Shown: positions 16,904 to 25,914, counted from the first letter of the stretch. The stretch: 64,000 bases of DNA from Lentzea sp. NBRC 105346 (GCF_030269605.1 NZ_BSTQ01000003.1:124001-188000); one strand, 5' to 3'. Numbers and translations: made by a program. Notes: generated from the sequence alone by a model not told the origin.

Positions 16904-18403
16904 CTAGCGGGCAAGCACCTGCTCACCGAGCACCGACCACGGGCTCCAGCCCGCCTTCTCCTTGAAGAAGCGGCGAACCTGCCTGCCGTCGTTGTCCCGC
17001 GCGAATACCTCGAGCGTCCTGGTCTGCGCGTGGTACACGACGGCGGGCGCCTTCGACACGGTCGCGCTGCCGAGCTTGGTCCACGAAGGGCCGCCGACGC
17101 GCTGGTACTCGACGAAGCCGCTCTCGCCCCACGCGACGATGTCGACGGTGGCGGTCTCGGTGTTGTAGACGGCCGAAGGCTTGTCCTTGATCTTGCCGCC
17201 GAGCGACTTCCAGTTCGCGCCGGAGACCTGCAGGACCGAGCCGTCGGCGCCGCGCGCGTAGACCTCGACGGCCTTGCCCGCGACGTGGAACAGCGCACTC
17301 GGGTCGCTGGTGATCGTCTGGTCGCCGACGACCTGCCAGTCCGAGCCCGCGCTGCGCAGCAGCTTGTCGTCCGCCGACCGGGCGTAGACCTCGACGGCCT
17401 TGGTCTCGGTGTTGAAGACGACGCCGGGGTTGCCCTGGATGGCACGCGAACCGACCGGCGCCCACTTGTCCGTGAACCGCAGCAGCGTGCCGTCGACGGC
17501 ACGGGCGTAGATCTCGGTCGCGGTGCCGTTCCACACGGCGACGGGGTCGCCCGCCAGGACCTCGGAGCCGAGGGCCTGCCACGCGCCGTCACCCGCGCGC
17601 TGGTAGATCTTGCCGTCCAGGCCGCGGGCGTAGACCTCGATGAGCTTGGTGTTCGGGTTGAGCAGCGCGACCGGGTCGTCGGCGAATCGCTCGGTGCTGA
17701 CGGCCTGCCAGCCGTTCCAGCGGCTCGTCTTGTGGAAGTTGCGGACGATCGTGCCGTCGGCGGCGCGGGCGTAGACGTCCAGCGAGCCGGCGACGGTGTT
17801 CGACAGCTGCGAACCCGCGAGCGCGGCCGGGGGCTCGGCATCCGGCGTGACGACCGGGGCGTCCGGGATGGAGCTGCCCTCGAGGAGGTTGTTGTAGCGC
17901 AACGGCGTGTACTGGCGCGCGTACGCGGCGGACCAGATGCGCTGCACCGGCTTCGTGCCGTCCGGGCCGGCCTGCTCGCGGACGATCGGGCGCGTCTTGG
18001 CCGAGTCGGCCCAGCCGACGAACAGCGCGACGTGGTTGAGCCGGTCGTTCAGCGCGTCGCCGGGACGCAGGTCCGACCAGTCGATCTTGTGCGCGACCTG
18101 CTCGAGGATGTGCGTCGTGTAGGAGTAGCGCAGGCCCCACGCCATCGAGATGAAGCCCGAGCAGTCGGTGCGGTACTCGCCGTACTTGTTGGTGAAGCAG
18201 TGGGACTGGCTGTAGGGGACGCGCGCGGTGAGCCACGTGCGCGAGCGCGCCAGGATCTCGCCACGGCTGATCTTGCGGTTCTCGGTGTAGTTGCCGCAGA
18301 TCCCGCCCTGATCCGCAGCCGCCACCGAGACGTCCGGCATCGCCAGCGTCGAGCCGAACGTGATGGCCGCCGCGGTGATGGCCAGCATCCCCCAGTTCCT
18401 CAT
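16904..18403 (-). CDS. secreted NlpC/P60-like protein with propeller-type repeats
   Basis: A 499-residue exported protein. A signal peptide covers about residues 1-28. The NlpC/P60-like domain (about 40-170) has the nucleophile region RTDCSGFISMAWGL and a histidine in DRLNHVALFVGW. It may cut or bind peptidoglycan. The C-terminal 300 residues contain seven repeats with the pattern VYARxxDGxxxR followed by a Trp, for example LIEVYARGLDGKIYQRAGDGAW. These fit a seven-bladed, PLL-like or tectonin-like lectin propeller. The gene converges on 16346 across a terminator hairpin and lies downstream of a short paralog (18540). The substrate and the sugar bound are unknown. Confidence 0.82.
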   Translation of the reverse strand: MRNWGMLAITAAAITFGSTLAMPDVSVAAADQGGICGNYTENRKISRGEILARSRTWLTARVPYSQSHCFTNKYGEYRTDCSGFISMAWGLRYSYTTHILEQVAHKIDWSDLRPGDALNDRLNHVALFVGWADSAKTRPIVREQAGPDGTKPVQRIWSAAYARQYTPLRYNNLLEGSSIPDAPVVTPDAEPPAALAGSQLSNTVAGSLDVYARAADGTIVRNFHKTSRWNGWQAVSTERFADDPVALLNPNTKLIEVYARGLDGKIYQRAGDGAWQALGSEVLAGDPVAVWNGTATEIYARAVDGTLLRFTDKWAPVGSRAIQGNPGVVFNTETKAVEVYARSADDKLLRSAGSDWQVVGDQTITSDPSALFHVAGKAVEVYARGADGSVLQVSGANWKSLGGKIKDKPSAVYNTETATVDIVAWGESGFVEYQRVGGPSWTKLGSATVSKAPAVVYHAQTRTLEVFARDNDGRQVRRFFKEKAGWSPWSVLGEQVLAR

Positions 18404-18490
18404 GCAGTCACCCTACGTCCTCGATGTCAGATTTCTGTAGCTTGCCGTTCTATCGACCGGTGATCGATTCTCGTTTCACCGTCAACAGAA

Positions 18491-18529
18491 AAGCGCCGGA
18501 GCGACACCCCCAGTGGTCGCTCCGACGCT
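18491..18529 (-). terminator. hairpin terminator of the short NlpC/P60-like gene
   Basis: The arms GGAGCGAC (18498-18505) and GTCGCTCC (18516-18523) pair exactly. An outer AGCG/CGCT pairing extends the stem across a two-base internal mismatch. On the minus strand the stem is followed by TTTTCTGTT. It lies 11 bases beyond the stop codon at 18540. Confidence 0.7.
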
Positions 18530-18539
18530 CTCCGGTGTG

Positions 18540-18980
18540 CTACTCCGCGACGTTCACATATCGCCGCGGAACGTAAAGCTCGGACGAGGTCTCGTACGGG
18601 TAGCTGACGAGCCGCAGCGCGGTGCACGCCCCACCGGCCTGCTCGTAGCCCCAGTACTTCTCCCCCGCCTCGTCCGCCCACCCCGCGAACAGCACCACGT
18701 GCCGTGTCTCCCTCGTGCCGTCCGACCTGATCAACACGTCGCCGAGCGCCAACTCCCCCTTGGCGACCTCGACGCTCACCCCCGCCAGCCCGACCGTGTC
18801 GAGCCCCCCGTGCCGGTCCGGCGGTTTGCCGGGAAGCCCCCAAGCCATGGAGACGTAGCCGGAGCAGTCCGCCCGATAGATGCCGTACTCGTTCGCATGG
18901 AACTTGTGCTGGCCGTACGGGACGGGTCGCCGCAACCAGCTCTCCGCCCGTTCGATGATCTCGGCTCGACTGATGAGCAC
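18540..18980 (-). CDS. short NlpC/P60-like protein
   Basis: A 146-residue protein homologous to the NlpC/P60-like half of the gene at 16904. It has YGIYRADCSGYVSMAWGLP (nucleophile region), RHVVLFAGWADE (histidine), and an end VPRRYVNVAE that parallels the other protein. I place the start at GTG 18980 because GGAG sequences lie 5-13 bases upstream. An ATG at 19013 is also in frame but has a poor site. No signal peptide is visible with either start, so it may act in the cytoplasm or be exported another way. No propeller repeats are present. Confidence 0.75.
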   Translation of the reverse strand: MLISRAEIIERAESWLRRPVPYGQHKFHANEYGIYRADCSGYVSMAWGLPGKPPDRHGGLDTVGLAGVSVEVAKGELALGDVLIRSDGTRETRHVVLFAGWADEAGEKYWGYEQAGGACTALRLVSYPYETSSELYVPRRYVNVAE

Positions 18981-19035
18981 CGGCTCCGCTCCTTTCTTCC
19001 CTGACGAGAACAAGGTTGCGGGACCGGCCTACAAG

Positions 19036-19554
19036 TCACCTATAAGTCGTCTGCAAGTCCCTGAGCAGGTCCTCGTGGGTGAGCGCGGCCGTCGCCCAGC
19101 CGATCGGGTAACTGACGTGCACGACGTCGTCCTCCCTGGTCAGCCGCACGCCGGGGAACGCGCGGCGGACGAGCCGCAGCATCGCGTCGTTCTCCGGGAG
19201 CACCTCGCCGGTCAGCTCCGTGCAGCGCAACCGGGCGGCCAGGTCGCCCAGCGCGGTCAGCAGCCGGCGCCCCACGCCGCGGCGCTGCCACGCGTCCACG
19301 ACGGCGACCGCGATGTCGGCCCTGCCGCACCCGGTCCGGATGAGCCGTGCGATGCCGATCGGCCGGTTGTTCTTCACCGCCACGACCGCGGCGTGGTCGT
19401 GACCGTCGACGTTGGACAGCGCCGTTCGCATGGCCGACGTCAGGCGTGGCGTCGGCGCGTGAAACCGCAGGTAGCGGCTGCGCCAGGACAGTCCGGCGAA
19501 CACCGCCTCGACGGCGGCGGGCGCGGTGGTGCGGTCGAGCTCCCTCACGATCAC
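19036..19554 (-). CDS. GNAT family N-acetyltransferase
   Basis: A 172-residue predicted acetyl-CoA-dependent acyltransferase. The acetyl-CoA loop is VDAWQRRGVGRRLLTALGDLA. The preceding strand IGIARLIRTGCGRADIAVAVVD and the helix ENDAMLRLVRRAFPG fit the fold. GTG 19554 follows GGAGG with a seven-base spacer. It is divergent from the HxlR regulator gene, and the two inverted repeats at 19572-19610 lie between them, so HxlR probably controls it. The substrate is unknown. Confidence 0.85.
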   Translation of the reverse strand: MIVRELDRTTAPAAVEAVFAGLSWRSRYLRFHAPTPRLTSAMRTALSNVDGHDHAAVVAVKNNRPIGIARLIRTGCGRADIAVAVVDAWQRRGVGRRLLTALGDLAARLRCTELTGEVLPENDAMLRLVRRAFPGVRLTREDDVVHVSYPIGWATAALTHEDLLRDLQTTYR

Positions 19555-19571
19555 GACACACCTCCAGCTGG

Positions 19572-19610
19572 GTTCGGAAACCGAACTCTAGCTGGGTTCG
19601 TTTTTCGAAC
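19572..19610. promoter_or_regulatory. twin inverted-repeat operators for HxlR regulator
   Basis: Two 15-base palindromes lie 24 bases apart: GTTCGGAAACCGAAC (19572-19586) and GTTCGTTTTTCGAAC (19596-19610). Each is preceded by AGCTGG, so the units are also direct repeats. They sit between the divergent GNAT and HxlR genes and overlap the likely promoters. Binding by the HxlR product is inferred from position. Confidence 0.72.
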
Positions 19611-19630
19611 GCAAGGGTATTCTTGGGTTC

Positions 19631-20077
19631 ATGCGCCACCCTCAACTCGCCGAGCTGCCCTGCACCGTCGCCCGTCCGGCGGCGCTGCTGGGCGAACGCT
19701 GGATGCTGCTGCTCCTGCGGCAGGTGTTCCTCGGGACGCGCCGCTTCGAGGACTTCCAGTCCGCGATGGACATCTCGCGCAGCGTGCTCGCCGACCGGCT
19801 CGGTGTGCTGGTCGACGAGGGCGTGCTGCGCCGCGTGCCGTACGCGCACGAGGGCCGCACGCGGCACGAGTACCGGCTGACCGAGAAGGGCCTGGACCTC
19901 TACCCCGTGCTCGTCGCGCTGCGCACGTGGGGTGAGCGCTGGATGGCGCCCGACGAGGGTGAGCAGTTCTCGTTGCACCACAAGGACTGCGGCGGGGACG
20001 TGCAGGCCAAGGTCGAGTGCACCGAGTGCGGCGCCTCGCTGACGGCGCGCGACGTCCGGGTCACGCCGAACGCCTGA
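19631..20077 (+). CDS. HxlR family transcriptional regulator
   Basis: A 148-residue winged-helix regulator. The HxlR pattern is clear: PAALLGERWMLLLLRQVFLGTRRFEDFQSAMDISRSVLADRLGVLVDEGVL at about residues 16-66, then HEYRLTEKGLDLYPVLVALRTWGERW. The C-terminus carries CGG...CTECG, a possible metal-binding or redox site. Two palindromes just upstream (19572-19610) suggest autoregulation and control of the divergent GNAT gene. The stop codon overlaps the convergent SARP gene by 17 bases. Confidence 0.9.
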   Translation: MRHPQLAELPCTVARPAALLGERWMLLLLRQVFLGTRRFEDFQSAMDISRSVLADRLGVLVDEGVLRRVPYAHEGRTRHEYRLTEKGLDLYPVLVALRTWGERWMAPDEGEQFSLHHKDCGGDVQAKVECTECGASLTARDVRVTPNA

Positions 20078-23075
20078 CCGCCTCCGCCCACTTCGCGGGC
20101 GTCATGTCCGCGAGTTCGGTGGTCTCCCGGCTGCCCAGCTCCGTGAACAGCGCCACGGCCTCCTGCCAGCGCGTGTCGTCGTTCGTGGCCGCCGCGAGGT
20201 CGCGCAACGTCCGCGCCCGCCAGATCGGCAGCCCGAGCTCGGTCCACTGCCCCAACGCCTCGGTGAGCGACGCCGTCGCTTCGTCCAGTTCCCCTTGCGC
20301 CAGCGCGAACTCGCCCTGGGTACGGGTGACCAGCGCGACGCCGAACCGGTCGTGCTGCCGCGTGCACACCTCCAGGCACGCTTCGAGCAACTCCGCCACA
20401 CCGGCCACGGTTCCGTTGCGGAACAAGGCTTTCGCGAGCGACTGCGCGGCGTAGGTGGCGCCGAGCTCGTCACCGGCCTCGCGCAGGATCTCCTCCGCGG
20501 ACCGGCTCAGTTCGACCGCCTGGCCATACTCGCCCGTCGCCCGGTGACACAGGCTCAGGCCACGCAACGCCAGGGCGGCGCCGCGCTGGTCGCCGAGCTC
20601 CTGGTAGAGCCGCACGCACCGGTCGAAGGCCTCGACGGCGGCGGGGAGGTCGCCGTGGTCGCGGTGGATGGCGCCGACGCCGTAGCTTGCGGCGGCGACG
20701 ACACCGGCGTCGCCCAGTTCGACGGCACGGTCGAGCAGCTTGCGTGCCTCGTCGAACTCGGCGAGGTCGCGGCGCACGGTGCCCATGCCGACGAGCGCGA
20801 CCGCGAGAGTCGACCGGTCGCCGACCTCCTCGGCGAACATCGCGGCCTGCTGGAAGTTCTCCAGCGCCAGGGTGAAGTCGTCCTGTTCGTAGCGCAGCTG
20901 GCCGAGCCCGGCGAGCAGCACCGCCTCCGCCCGCCGGTTGCCGCGGGAGCGGGCGGACCGCAGCGCCACCTCGTGTGTGCGCTGCCAGCCGCCGAACTCG
21001 TTGCGCGCCGCGAACGGCGACGAGAGCAGTGAGGTGATCAGGGTCGTGGTGATCTCGTCGACCCCGAGGTCGTGGGCCCGTTCGACGGCACGCACGACGG
21101 CCGCCGTCTCGGACCGCAGCCAGCCGGTCGGGTCTTCCTCGACCTCCTCGGCGAGTGCCGGGTCGACGTCCACTTCGAGTTCCAGCTGAGGGCGCAGGCC
21201 CAGCGTGACGCGCGGCAGGCACTCGGAGCCGGCCTCGACGAGCGCCATCCACGTCGCGAGCGTGCGCGACACCGCCGTCGTGACCGCCTCTGGATCCTCG
21301 GCTTTCGCTTGCTCCGCACCGAAAAGCTGCACCAGGTCGTGGAACCGGTAGCGCACGCGGCCGATCTGGTCGACACCGATCACGTCGACGAGCCTCAGCT
21401 CGACCAGGTGCTCGACGATGTCCTCGGCCTCGTCCAGCGCGACGCCGAGCAGCGGTGCCGCGACCCACGAGCCGAAGTCCGGCAGGTCCAGCAGCGACAG
21501 CAGGTGGAACGCCCGCCGGTGCAGCTCGTCCAGCTCGGCGTAGTTGAGCTGCAGGCTGGAGCGGATCGCGAGGTCGCCGACCGCCAGCTCGTCGAGTCTT
21601 CGGCGCTCGTCGGACAACCGCTTGGCGAGCGTCTTCAACGGCCAGTGCGGCCGCGCGAGCAGCTTGGCGCCGGCGGCCCGCAGCGCCAGCGGGACGCCGC
21701 CGCACAGGTCGCAGATCCGTTGCGCCGCTTCGGGTTCCGCGGTGACGCGGGCGTCGCCGATGATGCGGCTGAGCATCTCGGCGGACACGTCCGGCGTGAG
21801 GAAGTCGAGCTCCAGCGGCGACGCGCCCTCGATGCCGGTGAGCCGGCTGCGGCTCGTGATGATCACGAAGCAGTTCGGGTTGCCCGGCAGCAGGCCACGC
21901 ACCTGCTGCTCGTTGCGCGCGTTGTCGAGCAGGATGACCAGCCGCCGGTCCGCGACCGTGCGCCGGTACAGCTCCACGCGTTCGTCCGGCGCGTCCGGCT
22001 GGTCGGGCGCCGCCACGCCGAGCAGACCGAGGAAACGGCCGAGCACCTCGTGGGTGTCCAGGTCACGCCCGGCGCCGCGGAGGTCGGCGAAGAGCTGACC
22101 GTCCGGATAGGACTTGCGCAGCAGGTGTGCGGCGTGCACGGCGAGCGCGGACTTGCCCGCGCCGCCGAAGCCGGAGATCACCACGGTCGGGGTCGCGGTA
22201 CCGGTGTCCGCGCTGTCGGCGATGGTCAGGACGTGCTTGAGCGCGTCCTCGCGGCCGGTGAAGTCGCTGATGTCCGGTGGCAGGTGGTGCGGGACGACGT
22301 GCGGCCGCGGTTCGGCCCTCGGTGGCGGCGGCACCACCTTCACCGGCGCCGCGAGGGTGCCATTGAGGATCTGGTTGTGCAGCTCGCGCAACTGTTCGCC
22401 GGGCTCGATGCCCAGCTCGTCGAGCAGGTAGGTGCGGGCGTCTCGGTAGACGGCGAGCGCGTCCGCCTGGCGGCCCGCCCGGTACAGCGCCCGCATCAGC
22501 AGGTCGCGGGTCTCCTCACGCGAGGGGTACGCGGTCGCGACGCTGGAGAGCCGGGCGATCGCGTCCTCGACGCGGCCTGCCGCGAGCTCGCACCGTCCGA
22601 GCGCCTCCTCGGCGCCGAGCCTGGACTCCTCCAGCTGCAGCGCCCGGCCGCGGGCGAACGACGCCTCGACGCCGTGCAGCGCCGGACCGCGCCACAGGCC
22701 GAGCGCCGCCTGGTACTGCTCGATGGCCTGCTCGTGCTCACCCGCCCGTTCGGCCTCACGCGCGGCGGTCAGGTGCCGGCCGAAGAGCTCGATGTCGCTG
22801 TGCTCGGCGGCGATGTTCAGCAGGTAGCCGGGAGCCCTCGTGACCAGCGCTTTGTCCAGCGCGCGCCGCAGTGATGACACGTAGGTGTGCACCAGCGCGC
22901 CCGCGGTCTGCGGCGGTGACTCGTCCCAGATCAGGTCGATCAGGCGTTCGACCGGAACGACCTGCCTCGGTTGGAGCAACAGCGCCGCGAGCAGGGTCCT
23001 CGGCTTCGGGCCTCCCAGGTTGACCTGACGGCCGTCGACCCACACCTCGATCGGGCCCAACGCCAGCGCGCGCAC
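20061..23075 (-). CDS. SARP/AfsR-type regulator with NB-ARC and TPR domains
   Basis: A regulator of about 1,004 residues in the AfsR mould. An OmpR-type winged helix comes first (VRALALGPIEVWVDGRQV to about residue 90), then the bacterial transcriptional activator domain (about 90-245, ending LDELGIEPGEQLRELHNQIL). A nucleotide-binding NB-ARC domain with Walker A GFGGAGKS lies near residue 305, and a long TPR-like C-terminal half follows. Such proteins activate secondary-metabolite or stress genes after sensing through the ATPase/TPR part. I use GTG 23075, preceded by GGGGG; an in-frame GTG at 23096 is an alternative. It is not adjacent to the NRPS, so a link to that pathway is speculative. 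Confidence 0.9.
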   Translation of the reverse strand: MRALALGPIEVWVDGRQVNLGGPKPRTLLAALLLQPRQVVPVERLIDLIWDESPPQTAGALVHTYVSSLRRALDKALVTRAPGYLLNIAAEHSDIELFGRHLTAAREAERAGEHEQAIEQYQAALGLWRGPALHGVEASFARGRALQLEESRLGAEEALGRCELAAGRVEDAIARLSSVATAYPSREETRDLLMRALYRAGRQADALAVYRDARTYLLDELGIEPGEQLRELHNQILNGTLAAPVKVVPPPPRAEPRPHVVPHHLPPDISDFTGREDALKHVLTIADSADTGTATPTVVISGFGGAGKSALAVHAAHLLRKSYPDGQLFADLRGAGRDLDTHEVLGRFLGLLGVAAPDQPDAPDERVELYRRTVADRRLVILLDNARNEQQVRGLLPGNPNCFVIITSRSRLTGIEGASPLELDFLTPDVSAEMLSRIIGDARVTAEPEAAQRICDLCGGVPLALRAAGAKLLARPHWPLKTLAKRLSDERRRLDELAVGDLAIRSSLQLNYAELDELHRRAFHLLSLLDLPDFGSWVAAPLLGVALDEAEDIVEHLVELRLVDVIGVDQIGRVRYRFHDLVQLFGAEQAKAEDPEAVTTAVSRTLATWMALVEAGSECLPRVTLGLRPQLELEVDVDPALAEEVEEDPTGWLRSETAAVVRAVERAHDLGVDEITTTLITSLLSSPFAARNEFGGWQRTHEVALRSARSRGNRRAEAVLLAGLGQLRYEQDDFTLALENFQQAAMFAEEVGDRSTLAVALVGMGTVRRDLAEFDEARKLLDRAVELGDAGVVAAASYGVGAIHRDHGDLPAAVEAFDRCVRLYQELGDQRGAALALRGLSLCHRATGEYGQAVELSRSAEEILREAGDELGATYAAQSLAKALFRNGTVAGVAELLEACLEVCTRQHDRFGVALVTRTQGEFALAQGELDEATASLTEALGQWTELGLPIWRARTLRDLAAATNDDTRWQEAVALFTELGSRETTELADMTPAKWAEAVRRSA

Positions 23076-23154
23076 GCGCCACCCCCATCCCCACACTTTC
23101 AGGTGATCCTATGACGGCTCGTCAACGGGACGCCTGGCGTTGGGATCGATGACG

Positions 23155-24063
23155 TCAGTTGCGCTTGACCGTGCGCAGCACCGGGGCGCTCTCCACCTCG
23201 TTCACGTTCGGGCCGATCCGCTCGGTCAGGTAGCGGTACAGGTCGAGGGAGTCGCGGCAGACGACCGAGGCGACGAGCCCGGCCCGGCCGGTCGTGGCGG
23301 CGGCGAAGTAGACCTCGGGGTGCGTGGCGAGGTTCGCGCCGACCTCGGCCAGCTTCGCCGGTGGAGCCGTCATCCAGAGGCGGGCCTCGGCTGCGTAGCC
23401 GAACGCCTTCGGGTCGGCGTCGAGCTGGATGTCGAGGACGCGGGCTTTCCTGAGGTGCTCCACGCGGCGGCGGGCGGTCGACTCCGAGGTGCCTGCTCTG
23501 TGGGCCAGCTCGGCGTAGCCCATGCGGCCGTCTTTGTTCAGCAGGTCGATCAGGGCGTGATCGGAGTCGGTGAGTTCGACCTGTTCCGGTTCGACGCGTG
23601 GCTTGAGGTGCTCGATCTGGTCGTCGTCCAGGCAGGCGAGGCCGGACCACGTGCTCGGCGCGACGAACCCGCGCAGCACGGACTGCGCGCTCACGTCCAG
23701 GACGCTGCGCGGCAGCTTGTCCAGCAGCAGCTCGGTGTCCGACTCGGTCTGCTGGTAGCAGGAGATCTCGGTGCCGCCGCTGAGCAGGTGCACCCAGTGG
23801 GTGTCCTTCCGCTTGGCCAGTGCGGCCGCGAGCGGGGCGCCGACGTCCGGCGTGCACCGCAGGCGGATCGTCCAGGCGTGGTGGCCGAGCAGGATGCCGT
23901 TCAACGCGCCGACGACCCGGATCGCCTTGGCTTCTCTCAGTTTCCGGTACCGCCGCGCGACCGTGTGTTCGGAGACGCCGAGCACCTCGGCGACGCGGGC
24001 GAACGGCGCGCGCCCGTCGATCTGCAACGCGTGGACGATCTGCCGGTCGATGGATTCCACCAT
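23155..24063 (-). CDS. double-module Lrp/AsnC family regulator
   Basis: A 302-residue protein with two Lrp-type winged helices. The first is at about residues 4-50 (SIDRQIVHALQIDGRAPFARVAEVLGVSEHTVARRYRKLREA). The second is at about 168-215 (DHALIDLLNKDGRMGYAELAHRAGTSESTARRRVEHLRKA). Each is followed by a ligand-binding-like segment. Tandem Lrp proteins like this are common in actinobacteria and usually sense amino acids or related compounds. It is divergent from the methyltransferase at 24144 across 80 bases and is the obvious candidate to regulate it. Downstream, 79 bases separate it from the SARP gene. Confidence 0.9.
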   Translation of the reverse strand: MVESIDRQIVHALQIDGRAPFARVAEVLGVSEHTVARRYRKLREAKAIRVVGALNGILLGHHAWTIRLRCTPDVGAPLAAALAKRKDTHWVHLLSGGTEISCYQQTESDTELLLDKLPRSVLDVSAQSVLRGFVAPSTWSGLACLDDDQIEHLKPRVEPEQVELTDSDHALIDLLNKDGRMGYAELAHRAGTSESTARRRVEHLRKARVLDIQLDADPKAFGYAAEARLWMTAPPAKLAEVGANLATHPEVYFAAATTGRAGLVASVVCRDSLDLYRYLTERIGPNVNEVESAPVLRTVKRN

Positions 24064-24143
24064 CTGATCGTAGATCGTGCCGGAATCCGCCGCCGTTTCG
24101 TTGTTGACTGGCCCTTTCAGTCACGTCTGGTCAGGCTCGTGCC

Positions 24144-24725
24144 GTGATTGATTTCGAAGCCTTCTACCAGGGTGCTCCGCTGTTGCCCGGCATTCCGCGA
24201 GACGGCGTCCCATGGGACATCGGCGCGCCGCAACCGGTCGTGGTGGCGCTGGAGCGGGAGGGCCGGTTCACCGGCTCGGTACTCGACGCCGGCTGCGGCA
24301 CGGGTGACAACGCGCTTTTCCTGGCGTCCAAGGGATATCGGGTGACCGCGGTCGACATCGCGCCCTCGGCACTGCCGTCTTCGTCCGCTGTGGACTTCGT
24401 CGTGGCGGACGCCTGCGACCTGCCGTACGTCTCGGCGTTCGACTCGGTGCTCGCTTCGGCGTTGTTCCACACGGTGTCCCCGGCAGACCGTGGGGCCCTG
24501 GCCGCGTCGTTGTACCGCGCGGCCAAGCCGGGCGCGTTGCTCAGCCTCACGTGCCTGGACGTGCCGGCGCCGCCGTTCGCCGTGACGGAGGACGAACTGC
24601 GGGGCCGGTTGACCGAGGCGGGTTGGACCATCGGCGAGATCCGCCGCGACACGGTGTCCGTTGCCGGACAGGATTTCACCCTGCCGATCTGGGTCGTGCT
24701 TGGCTGCAAGGATGGACCGTCGTGA
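24144..24725 (+). CDS. class I SAM-dependent methyltransferase
   Basis: A 193-residue methyltransferase. Motif I is VLDAGCGTGDN (about residues 46-56), motif II ends VTAVDIA, and motif IV is VVADACDLPYVSAFDSVLASALFH. The substrate is unknown. GTG 24144 has no obvious ribosome-binding site, so leaderless or weak initiation is possible. The 3' end overlaps the aminotransferase gene by 14 bases, which suggests a joint role. It is divergent from the double Lrp regulator. Confidence 0.88.
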   Translation: MIDFEAFYQGAPLLPGIPRDGVPWDIGAPQPVVVALEREGRFTGSVLDAGCGTGDNALFLASKGYRVTAVDIAPSALPSSSAVDFVVADACDLPYVSAFDSVLASALFHTVSPADRGALAASLYRAAKPGALLSLTCLDVPAPPFAVTEDELRGRLTEAGWTIGEIRRDTVSVAGQDFTLPIWVVLGCKDGPS

Positions 24726-25914
24726 CTTCCTGATCGGAACCGCGCTCCTCACCACGTCGTCCGCGCCGGCGTACGACTGGGACACCGTGCGGCGCGAGTT
24801 CCGGCTCGACCCGAAACTGGTGAACCTCGGCCTGTTCTACCTCGCGTCGAACCCGCGCGAGGTGCGGGCCGAGGTCGACCGCGTGAAACGGGTGCTGGAC
24901 GCGAACTCGCACGACTTCCCGCCCGACCTCTCCTCCCGGCCCCGCGCCGCGCTGGCGTCCTACATCGGCGGCGCGCCGAACGACATCGCACTGGTGTCCA
25001 ACACGACCACCGGCCTCGGCCTGGTGTACCAGGGGCTGCGGCTGCGGGCCGACCAGGAGGTGCTGGTGAACGACCAGGACCACTTCTGGCACCAGGAAGC
25101 CGCGCGCCTGGCGTGCGACAGAGTTGGCGCGCGCCTGCGGGTCGGCACGCTGTTCGCGTCGCCGGCCACCGCGACACCGGCCGAGATCGCATCGCGGCTG
25201 CGGGATTCGTTGACGCCCGCGACCCGTGCCGTCGGCATCACGTGGGTGCAGTCGTCGACCGGTCTGCGCATGCCCGTGCGCGAGGTGGCCTCGGTCATCG
25301 CCGAAGCCAACCGCGACCGGGCGCCCGCCGACCGCTGCCTGCTGATCGTCGACGGCGTGCACGGCCTGGCCGCGGTCGACGACTCGCCCGCGTCGATGGG
25401 CGCCGACGTCTTCGTGGCGGGCACGCACAAGTGGCTGTTCGGCCCGCGCGGCACCGGGATGGTCTGGGTCAACCCCGCGGTCGTCTCCGAGATCCGGCAG
25501 GTCCTCCCCGGCGCGGACCGGACGACGCCGACGACGTACCTGAGCCCCGGCGGCTTCCACGCGTTCGAGCACACCTACGCCGTGCACGCCGCCGTGGCGT
25601 TCCACCAACGCCTCGGCCGGTCTCGTGTCGCGGCTCGGATCACCGAGCTGAGCACCCGGTTCAAGGACGGGCTGGCCGGGTTGCGCGGCATCACGATCCA
25701 CACGCCGCGCGATCCCGCCATGTCGGCCGGCATCACGTGTTTCGACGTGGACGGCGTGCCGGGGTCGCGAGTGGTGGAACACCTGGCGGCGCAACGGATT
25801 CAGATCACCACGGCGGCGTATCGGATTCCCTACGCACGGGTGGGCACGTCGGTTCTCAACACGCCCGAGGAGGTCGATCGAGCGGTCAGGGCTGTCGCGA
25901 GCGTGCCTCGGTGA
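24712..25914 (+). CDS. class V aminotransferase-fold PLP enzyme with Tat-like N-terminus
   Basis: A 400-residue PLP-dependent enzyme of the aminotransferase class V / isopenicillin N epimerase group. The cofactor lysine is in FVAGTHKWLFGPRGTG, and the cofactor Asp/His pair is in LLIVDGVHGLAAV. ATG 24712, after AAGG, gives the N-terminus MDRRDFLIGTALLTTSSAPAYDWD. This has a twin-arginine RRDFL motif and a short hydrophobic stretch, so export by the Tat route is possible though the signal is short. It overlaps the methyltransferase by 14 bases and the convergent macro-domain gene by 29 bases. The reaction could be transamination, epimerisation or lyase chemistry; sequence alone does not decide. 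Confidence 0.86.
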   Translation: MDRRDFLIGTALLTTSSAPAYDWDTVRREFRLDPKLVNLGLFYLASNPREVRAEVDRVKRVLDANSHDFPPDLSSRPRAALASYIGGAPNDIALVSNTTTGLGLVYQGLRLRADQEVLVNDQDHFWHQEAARLACDRVGARLRVGTLFASPATATPAEIASRLRDSLTPATRAVGITWVQSSTGLRMPVREVASVIAEANRDRAPADRCLLIVDGVHGLAAVDDSPASMGADVFVAGTHKWLFGPRGTGMVWVNPAVVSEIRQVLPGADRTTPTTYLSPGGFHAFEHTYAVHAAVAFHQRLGRSRVAARITELSTRFKDGLAGLRGITIHTPRDPAMSAGITCFDVDGVPGSRVVEHLAAQRIQITTAAYRIPYARVGTSVLNTPEEVDRAVRAVASVPR

